The position numbers and the translations under genes were made by a program. A stretch of DNA of 64,000 nucleotides from Halobaculum litoreum (GTDB taxonomy: Archaea > Halobacteriota > Halobacteria > Halobacteriales > Haloferacaceae): assembly GCF_030127125.1 (NCBI RefSeq), contig NZ_CP126156.1, forward strand, positions 1 through 64,000. The letters run 5' to 3'. The notes under the pieces were generated by a model. The model searched no databases, was not told the DNA's origin, and was given only the letters and a program-made list of their open reading frames with translations. Below, one piece after another: positions 58,822-64,000 of this stretch (its first letter is position 1; the number at the start of each line of letters is the position of its first letter).

Positions 58822-59298
58822 TCAAGCCCGCGTCCGGAGCGACTCGCGGACGCCGTCGACGCCGAGGCGGACGGCGAGCGCCAGCCCGCCGAGCGCGAGC
58901 GCGACGGCGCCGCCGACGACGAGCCCGACGCCGAGCACCCACACCACCCCGGCCGCCCGGCCGGGGAGGAGCATCGCGAGCCCGACGACGAGCGACACCC
59001 CGGTCACGGCGCCGGCCCCGCCGCCGGCCACGAGCCGGTGCCGGCACGGGCGGTCCGCCAACGGCCCGACGCGCAGGCGTCCCTCGCCGGCGGGGAGGCC
59101 GTAGCCGACGGCGGTGACGACGCCCGCGAGGGCGGTGCCGATCAGGGCGAACGCGAACCCGAAACCCGCGGGGACGCCGTCCCCGGTCGTCGTCGGCGGC
59201 GGGAGGTCGGCGACGAAGGCGGCGACGGCGACGTGGCCGACGAGACCGAGACCGAGCACGGCGGCGCGGAGGGCGGCGAGGAGGCGGGGACGGTCCAC
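58822..59298 (-). CDS. Membrane protein, four helices
   Basis: GTG 59298 opens VDRPRLLAALRAAVLGLGLV, and the 158-residue protein shows four or five hydrophobic segments, including VVWVLGVGLVVGGAVALALG. The longer frame upstream (to 59463) is Arg/Ser-rich and overlaps the regulator gene, so it is not used. Function unknown. Confidence 0.58.
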   Translation of the reverse strand: MDRPRLLAALRAAVLGLGLVGHVAVAAFVADLPPPTTTGDGVPAGFGFAFALIGTALAGVVTAVGYGLPAGEGRLRVGPLADRPCRHRLVAGGGAGAVTGVSLVVGLAMLLPGRAAGVVWVLGVGLVVGGAVALALGGLALAVRLGVDGVRESLRTRA

Positions 59299-59362
59299 AC
59301 CGGACGTGTCGAACGACCGATAATGGGCTTTGGGGAGGGCCGAGGGTCGGCGGGGGCGCCGG

Positions 59363-59566
59363 CTACGACTCGTCGAGGTCGGGGTCGAACAGCTCCTCGA
59401 TCCGGCACTCGAAGAAGCCGGCGAGGCGGAACGCCAGCTCCAGCGACGGGTCGTAGCGGCCACGCTCGATGCTGTTGATCGTCTGGCGGGTGACCCCGAC
59501 CTCTTCGGCGAGTCCCGCCTGACTCAGGCCGCGCTCCTCGCGGCGGGCGCGCACGTCGTTGTTCAT
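59363..59566 (-). CDS. XRE-family HTH regulator (67 aa)
   Basis: MNNDVRARREERGLSQAGLA and VGVTRQTINSIERGRYDPSL form a complete Cro/CI-type helix-turn-helix. The short length, start overlapping the upstream membrane-protein stop (ATGA) and position downstream of two membrane proteins fit the small archaeal regulators paired with DUF2178-type membrane proteins. Likely autoregulator acting at the double palindrome 60377-60409. Confidence 0.9.
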   Translation of the reverse strand: MNNDVRARREERGLSQAGLAEEVGVTRQTINSIERGRYDPSLELAFRLAGFFECRIEELFDPDLDES

Positions 59567-59973
59567 CGAGCGAGTTTGGTGTACCCCAGCGCGAGCGCGA
59601 ACACGACGAACAGCGCGACGTAGCCGTACAGCGCGCCCGACACCGTCGCGGGCACCTCGAACGCGCCCGTCACGCTGGCCAGCCGGGCCGCGGACGCGCC
59701 GACCACGAGCGCGACCGCCGCGACGACGAGGGTGACGTTGCTCGCGCGGCGCTCCAACTCCGCGTCGCGCTCGTCGAACAGCGTGACGGGGGTGAACCGC
59801 CACACGCCGAGGAACGCGAGGATGCCGACCCAGTAGACGGCCTCGCCGACGATCGGGTAGCCGAGGACGCGGAGCCCGACGCCGAGCACCGACCCGACGA
59901 CGACGGCGCCGAACAGCAGGCCGCGGTAGCGACGCCGCCGCGACACCGTCGGCGCGGACACGGCCTCCGTCAT
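59563..59973 (-). CDS. DUF2178-like membrane protein
   Basis: This 136-residue protein has four helices (GLLFGAVVVGSVLGVGLRVL, AVYWVGILAFLGVWRFTPVT, VTLVVAAVALVVGASAARLA and GYVALFVVFALALGYTKLAR). A cytoplasmic loop DERDAELERR is the recurring motif of this family. ATGA overlaps at both ends make one operon with the XRE gene and the next membrane gene. Function unknown. Confidence 0.75.
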   Translation of the reverse strand: MTEAVSAPTVSRRRRYRGLLFGAVVVGSVLGVGLRVLGYPIVGEAVYWVGILAFLGVWRFTPVTLFDERDAELERRASNVTLVVAAVALVVGASAARLASVTGAFEVPATVSGALYGYVALFVVFALALGYTKLAR

Positions 59974-60371
59974 CGGCGGGCCCTCACGACGGCGAGCGCG
60001 ACGCCCCACACGAGGAAGAACGCCGCGACGGTCGTCGCGATCCCCGCGGTGAACGCGGTCCACGAGTAGTAGCCGAGCCCGTTGGCGAGCACGAGCGCGG
60101 GGAACACGACGCCCGACGTGACGCCGAACACCTGCACGGCGTAGCCGGAGGCGGTCGTGACCACGTCGGCGTCGCGCTCGTCGAAGCGGACGCCGGCGAG
60201 GCGTCGGTAGCCGACGGCGACGGCGGCGACGAGGGCGAACGCCCCCACGGCGGCTACCTCGCGACCGACCGCGAGCAGGCCGACGTACGAGAGCGTCGCC
60301 GCCGCCCAGACGACGGCGAGCACGAGGCGGTTCGAGACGAGCGGGGTGGATTCGGGGGTGGTGGTGGACAT
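59970..60371 (-). CDS. DUF2178-like membrane protein, first gene of the XRE operon
   Basis: This 133-residue protein resembles its neighbour, with a matching DERDADVVT loop and helices VLAVVWAAATLSYVGLLAVG, VGAFALVAAVAVGYRRLAGV, SGVVFPALVLANGLGYYSWT and ATTVAAFFLVWGVALAVVRA. It begins immediately beside the palindromic operators, so the transcript is probably leaderless. Paralogous duplication of the pair is likely. Confidence 0.75.
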   Translation of the reverse strand: MSTTTPESTPLVSNRLVLAVVWAAATLSYVGLLAVGREVAAVGAFALVAAVAVGYRRLAGVRFDERDADVVTTASGYAVQVFGVTSGVVFPALVLANGLGYYSWTAFTAGIATTVAAFFLVWGVALAVVRARR

Positions 60372-60376
60372 GGTGT

Positions 60377-60409
60377 GTAAAGCTCGCTTTACAGTAAAGC
60401 GTACTTTAC
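60377..60409. promoter_or_regulatory. Two tandem 16-bp palindromic operators
   Basis: gtaaagctcgctttac (60377-60392) and gtaaagcgtactttac (60394-60409) are near-identical palindromes, 1 bp apart, centres 17 bp apart. They start 6 bp upstream of the 60371 start codon and overlap the expected TATA position, a classic arrangement for repression by the XRE protein encoded at the end of this operon. Confidence 0.82.
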
Positions 60410-60503
60410 ACCCATACTTAGTTCTACCGCCGGGGCGGTTGACACGTTCGGATCGCCGGGTGGGGAAGGGTTTACTCCCCCCGCGTGGCACGTGCGAACA
60501 CGC

Positions 60504-61544
60504 ATGAAAGCCGTCCAGTTCTCGGAGCACGGCGACCGCGACGTGATCGACTACGGCGACTTCCCGGACCCCGAACCGGGGCGCGGGGAGGTGCTCGTCG
60601 ACGTGAAGGCGGGCGCGCTCAACCACCTCGACATCTGGACGCGAAAGGGGCTGCCGGGGATCGACCTGGAGATGCCGCACGTTCCCGGGTCCGACGGCGC
60701 CGGCGTCGTCACCGCCGTCGGCGAGGGCGTCACGCGCTTCGCGGAGGGCGACCACGTCGCGGTCACCGCGGGCGTCTCCTGTGGCGCCTGCGAGTTCTGC
60801 CGCCACGGCGAGGAGTCGCAGTGCGTCCGCTTCTCGATCATCGGCGAGCACCAGCGCGGCGTCCACTCGGAGCTGGCGGCGGTCCCGGCGGACAACCTCG
60901 TTCCCGTCCCCGACCACGTCGACTGGGAGGTCGCCGGCTCGGCGTCGCTCGTGTTCCAGACCGCGTGGCGGATGCTGCTCTCGCAGGGCGAACTCGCCCC
61001 GGGCGAGAAGATTCTCGTGCTCGGCGCCTCCGGCGGCGTCGGCCACGCCGCCGTCCAGATCGCGGACTTCGTCGGCGCGGAGGTGTACGCCACCGCCTCC
61101 ACCGAGGAGAAGCTCCGCTACGCGGAGGACTGCGGGGCCGAACACGTGATCAACTACGAGGAGGACGACTTCGCCGCGGAGATCCGCGAGCTGACGGGCC
61201 GCCGCGGCGTCGACATGGTCGTCGACCACATCGGCGCGGCGACGTGGACCGACTCGCTGAAGAGCCTCGCGAAGGGCGGGCGCGTCGTCACCTGCGGGGC
61301 CACGACCGGCGGCCGCCCCGAGACGGACATCAACCGCATCTTCTGGAACCAGCTGAAGGTGATCGGGTCGACGATGGCGACCCCGGGCGAGGTCGACGAC
61401 GTGCTCGAACTCGTGTGGGACGGCACGTTCGAGCCGCGCGTCCGGGAGGTGCTGCCGATGAGCGAGGCCGCCCGCGCCCACGAGATGATCGAGAACCGAG
61501 AGGGCTTTGGGAAAGTGGTGGTTAGACCCGATAGTGAGCTCTGA
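60504..61544 (+). CDS. Zinc-type quinone oxidoreductase / alcohol dehydrogenase (MDR)
   Basis: This 346-residue medium-chain dehydrogenase/reductase has the GroES-like domain MKAVQFSEHGDRDVIDYGDF with HVPGSDGAGVVTAVGEGVTR. The structural-zinc-like Cys cluster is SCGACEFCRHGEESQC. The NAD(P) fold starts at ILVLGASGGVGHAAVQIADF. ATG 60504 is preferred to the earlier in-frame Met at 60492 because family members begin MKAV. It overlaps the next gene by 11 bp. The substrate is unknown. Confidence 0.92.
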   Translation: MKAVQFSEHGDRDVIDYGDFPDPEPGRGEVLVDVKAGALNHLDIWTRKGLPGIDLEMPHVPGSDGAGVVTAVGEGVTRFAEGDHVAVTAGVSCGACEFCRHGEESQCVRFSIIGEHQRGVHSELAAVPADNLVPVPDHVDWEVAGSASLVFQTAWRMLLSQGELAPGEKILVLGASGGVGHAAVQIADFVGAEVYATASTEEKLRYAEDCGAEHVINYEEDDFAAEIRELTGRRGVDMVVDHIGAATWTDSLKSLAKGGRVVTCGATTGGRPETDINRIFWNQLKVIGSTMATPGEVDDVLELVWDGTFEPRVREVLPMSEAARAHEMIENREGFGKVVVRPDSEL

Positions 61545-61848
61545 GAACGACTCGGGGGAGACGCGCGTCGTCAACACCGGCGACGGCTACGAGCGCGTCG
61601 ACCCGGCGGACGACGGCGACCGCGCGGGGACCGCCGACGCGGACGACGACCTCGGGCGGACGGGCTGGGTGCTCGTCGCGGTCGTCGTCGTCGCGTTCCT
61701 CGTCGTCCCGGGGGCGATCTACCTCCGGCCGACGATCCCCGACGAGATCGGTCTGCGCTTCCTCGCGGCGATGCTCGTGTTGCCGTTCCTCCCGGCGCTG
61801 CTGCTCGGGGCGACGGCCGTCTGGACGCTCGCGGTCGGCGACGAGTAG
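61534..61848 (+). CDS. Two-helix membrane protein
   Basis: A GTG at 61534 inside the previous gene opens an acidic soluble N-terminus (SSENDSGETRVVNTGDGYER). Two helices follow (GWVLVAVVVVAFLVVPGAIY and LRFLAAMLVLPFLPALLLGA). 104 residues. The overlap suggests co-translation with the oxidoreductase. Function unknown. Confidence 0.66.
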   Translation: MSSENDSGETRVVNTGDGYERVDPADDGDRAGTADADDDLGRTGWVLVAVVVVAFLVVPGAIYLRPTIPDEIGLRFLAAMLVLPFLPALLLGATAVWTLAVGDE

Positions 61849-61911
61849 GCCGCGGGCGGCCCGCCGGCTTCGCGACATATTTTTCACGGACGGAGCGATC
61901 GGTTCGAATCG

Positions 61912-62274
61912 ATGACCGACGCGCTCGTGGCCGACCTCCGCGCGGAGGTGGGCGACGCCCTCCGTGCGGTGGGATCGTACGACGGCGACACGTACCACGT
62001 GACGTACCTCCGCGACGACGTGGCCACGGCGTTGGACGACGACGACCTCGACGCGATCAGACAGGGCGCGGTGTTCGACTCGTTGGAGCGCGACTACTAC
62101 GAGCGGCTGTTCTCGGTCGCGGGGGCGTTCCAGGCGACCGTCCGGCGGTTCGAGCGGGCGGTCGTCGTCGAGGTGCCGACCGGCACCGGCGGGGGCGTCC
62201 TCGTGAGCCTCGACCGCGACCACGGCGGCTCGGTCGACGCGGTCGTCGACCGCTGCCGGTCGGTCGAGGTCTGA
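61912..62274 (+). CDS. DUF7522-like haloarchaeal protein
   Basis: This 120-residue protein reads MTDALVADLRAEVGDALRAV, YDGDTYHVTYLRDDVATALD and SVAGAFQATVRRFERAVVVE. It is a compact alpha/beta protein found across haloarchaea under a DUF name I recall as 7522. Soluble. Function unknown. An AT-containing tatttttca about 61879-61887 may be part of its promoter. Confidence 0.7.
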   Translation: MTDALVADLRAEVGDALRAVGSYDGDTYHVTYLRDDVATALDDDDLDAIRQGAVFDSLERDYYERLFSVAGAFQATVRRFERAVVVEVPTGTGGGVLVSLDRDHGGSVDAVVDRCRSVEV

Positions 62275-62324
62275 ACGGCTCGTCCGGCCGGTACGTTTTC
62301 GCCGCCGAGCGCGTACGGACGGGT

Positions 62325-63227
62325 ATGCCCACGACGCTTCGCGCCGCCCGCGAGCCGGACGACGTCCCCGCGGACGTGCCCGGGGAGTCGACGTTCGTCG
62401 AGGCGAACGGCCGCACGTTCCACGTCGTCGAGGCCGGCCCGGCCGACGGCGAGTTGGTCCTGCTGTTGCACGGCTTCCCCGAGTTCTGGTACGGCTGGCA
62501 CGACCAGATCCGCCCGCTCGTCAACGAGGGGTACCGCGTCGTCGTCCCCGACCAGCGCGGCTACAACCGCAGCGAGCGCCCGGGCGACGTCGCCGACTAC
62601 CGGATCGAGGCGCTGTCGGCGGACGTCGTCGGTCTGATCGACGCGTACGACCGCGAGACGGCCGCGGTCGTCGGCCACGACTGGGGCGGCGTCGTCGGCT
62701 GGTGGACGGCGCTGCACAGCCCCGAACGGCTCTCGGCGTTCGTCGCGGTCAACGCGCCCCACCCGACGGTGATCCGGCGCACGCTGTCGGGCGACCCGGC
62801 GCAACTGCTCCGCTCGGGGTACGCGCTGTTCTTCCAGGTGCCGAAGGTGCCGGAGGCGGTGATCCGCGCGGCCAACTGGCGCCTGCCGGTGACGATGCTG
62901 CGCGAGTCGTCGATGCCGGGCACGTTCTCGACGGCCGACTTCGACCGCTACCGCGCCGCGTGGAACCGCGAGGGGGCGTTTACGGCGATGCTCAACTGGT
63001 ACCGCGCGTCGGGCCGCCACCGTCCCGCCCCGGAGACGGACGAGGTGACGGTGCCGACGCGGGTGATCTGGGGGGTCCACGACCAGTTCCTCAAGCGCCG
63101 GATGGCGTACGACTCCGTCGACTACTGCGCGGACGGCCGGCTCACGACGTTCCAGGAGGCGACCCACTGGGTCCAACACGAACAGCCGATGAAGGTCGCC
63201 GACGCCATCGTCGACGAACTCGCCTGA
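62325..63227 (+). CDS. Alpha/beta hydrolase, epoxide-hydrolase-like
   Basis: This 300-residue enzyme has LLLHGFPEFWYGWHDQIRPL (the HGxP oxyanion motif) and the nucleophile Asp in VVGHDWGGVVGWWTALHSPE, the epoxide hydrolase or haloalkane dehalogenase arrangement. The cap domain contains Tyr residues (LNWYRASGRHRPAPETDEV). The catalytic His is in ATHWVQHEQPMKVADAIVDE. It opens epoxides or hydrolyses esters. The substrate is unknown. Confidence 0.9.
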   Translation: MPTTLRAAREPDDVPADVPGESTFVEANGRTFHVVEAGPADGELVLLLHGFPEFWYGWHDQIRPLVNEGYRVVVPDQRGYNRSERPGDVADYRIEALSADVVGLIDAYDRETAAVVGHDWGGVVGWWTALHSPERLSAFVAVNAPHPTVIRRTLSGDPAQLLRSGYALFFQVPKVPEAVIRAANWRLPVTMLRESSMPGTFSTADFDRYRAAWNREGAFTAMLNWYRASGRHRPAPETDEVTVPTRVIWGVHDQFLKRRMAYDSVDYCADGRLTTFQEATHWVQHEQPMKVADAIVDELA

Positions 63228-63233
63228 GGGCGG

Positions 63234-64000
63234 CTACTCCTCGCGCTCGTCGGCGACGCCGATGGCGACGCCGGCGTCGTCGTCCCAGTCGCGCCGGCCG
63301 CGGCGCCGCTCGCGCAGGTCGCGGCCGCCGTCGGCGGTCGGTCCCGTCGACTCCTCGTCGTCGTCCGTCGCCGCGCCCCCGCCCGCCTGGTTCACCGACC
63401 CGGGCATCATCGCGTCGACGGTGCCGGGGCCGTCCTCGTCCTCGCCGGGCTCGGCCGCCTGCCGCTCCTTGAGGTTCTGCCGGGTGAACTGCGGCTGGGC
63501 GCGCAGCCCCCGCCGCTCCTTCGTGAACGAGCGGTACAGGAAGAACACCATCGGGAGGGTGGCGACGACGATGGCGACCGAGAGGTAGACGTTGAGCATC
63601 GAGTCGGGCGTCTGGTTGAACGAGTAGATGATCGCCGCCGACAGCCCGCCGACCGCGGTGAGGATCGAGTAGGCGATCCGCTTGGCCAGCCGGTCGAGGA
63701 CGTTGTTCTCGTCGTTCAGCGTGACGTTGACGTTCAGGTCGCCCCGCTGGGCCGTGTCGAGCACGTCGTCGAGCTTCGGCGGGACCGTGAACAGCGCCCG
63801 CGCCGTCCGCCGGGTCTGCTGGGCGGCCTCGCCGGCGAGCCGGCGGGCGGTGTCCTCCAGGTACCCCTGTTCGGAGAGGTACTCGGTGGCGACCTCGATG
63901 AAGTCGAACTCGGGGTCGAGCGTGACACACACGCCCTCCACGACCGTCGCGACGCGCAACACCAGCGCCATGTTCTGCGGCAGGCGCAGCGGGAAGTCGT
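63234..64000 (-). CDS. ABC1/AarF/UbiB-family kinase-like protein, C-terminal part (runs off window)
   Basis: The visible C-terminus begins with the kinase-lobe end PLRLPQNMALVLRVATVVEG and LDPEFDFIEVATEYLSEQGY, typical of the UbiB/AarF/ADCK family of atypical kinases or ATPases acting in isoprenoid lipid and quinone metabolism. Two membrane helices follow (AYSILTAVGGLSAAIIYSFN and LNVYLSVAIVVATLPMVFFL). A charged, variable tail ends the protein. The start is beyond position 64000. Confidence 0.85.
   Translation of the reverse strand, partial: DFPLRLPQNMALVLRVATVVEGVCVTLDPEFDFIEVATEYLSEQGYLEDTARRLAGEAAQQTRRTARALFTVPPKLDDVLDTAQRGDLNVNVTLNDENNVLDRLAKRIAYSILTAVGGLSAAIIYSFNQTPDSMLNVYLSVAIVVATLPMVFFLYRSFTKERRGLRAQPQFTRQNLKERQAAEPGEDEDGPGTVDAMMPGSVNQAGGGAATDDDEESTGPTADGGRDLRERRRGRRDWDDDAGVAIGVADEREE

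Noticed and set aside
58822..59463. Longer N-terminus for the membrane protein at 58822
   Set aside because: The extension is Arg/Ser-rich and overlaps the XRE gene in a different frame.

Overview
This window is haloarchaeal (class Halobacteria) chromosomal DNA. The evidence is very high GC, acidic Asp/Glu-rich proteins, many GTG starts with 4-bp stop/start overlaps, Tat signals and lipoproteins typical of halophiles, and haloarchaeal families such as DUF5802, DUF5813-like, DUF7522-like and halolysin. Genus cannot be fixed by eye. Many conserved core genes carry single-base indels, often in C or G runs (PEP carboxylase, E1-alpha, TrkA, class II ribonucleotide reductase, KatG, UbiA-like). These look like sequencing or assembly errors, so coordinates below span the reconstructed genes and each note gives the likely indel point.

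Left core region (1 to about 25.3 kb): the C-terminal part of PEP carboxylase, an aldo/keto reductase, DUF5802, a VLRF1/Vms1-like release-factor-fold protein, an ATP-grasp ligase, trkA flanked by two stand-alone Lrp/AsnC RAM-domain proteins, a 2-oxoacid dehydrogenase E1-alpha, two paralogous lipoproteins, thymidylate kinase, a GAF histidine kinase, B12-dependent ribonucleotide reductase, an alpha/beta hydrolase, a Tat-exported subtilase, ilvD, a UbiA prenyltransferase fused to a lycopene-cyclase-type domain, a PPOX flavoprotein and katG.

Integrated element (25304 to 54223, 28.9 kb): a tyrosine-recombinase element inserted in the 3' end of tRNA-Pro(GGG). It is bounded by a 13-bp direct repeat, tgggaccgccgag. 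Its left arm encodes integrase, a J-domain protein, small zinc-ribbon proteins and a phiH1-repressor-like winged-helix regulator with a 34-bp nested palindrome. Next come a fused type IIG restriction-modification enzyme, an Orc1/Cdc6 initiator with a small partner, an AT-rich DUF6338-like membrane gene, a ribbon-helix-helix regulator with GTATGCAC operators, and a HEPN-like protein whose Rx4H motif appears once one base is restored. A tightly coupled operon (38054 to 49096) encodes two or three large exported or surface proteins, many small membrane proteins, a Zot/FtsK-HerA-like ATPase and a soluble protein. It looks like a virion or membrane-vesicle assembly module, and a pleolipovirus-like relationship is a hypothesis only. 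One surface protein contains a low-GC internal segment that looks like a swapped receptor-binding domain. The right arm has an AT-rich lipoprotein gene, a hairpin-rich intergenic region that may be a replication origin, a candidate replication protein and three zinc-finger proteins, ending at the tRNA.

Right core region (54.3 to 64 kb): an aspartoacylase-family deacylase, truB/cbf5-type pseudouridine synthase and cytidylate kinase (coupled), an HTH regulator, moaB, an XRE regulator with two membrane proteins under a double 16-bp palindrome, a quinone oxidoreductase, a DUF7522-like protein, an epoxide-hydrolase-like enzyme and the C-terminal part of a UbiB/ABC1 kinase running off the end.
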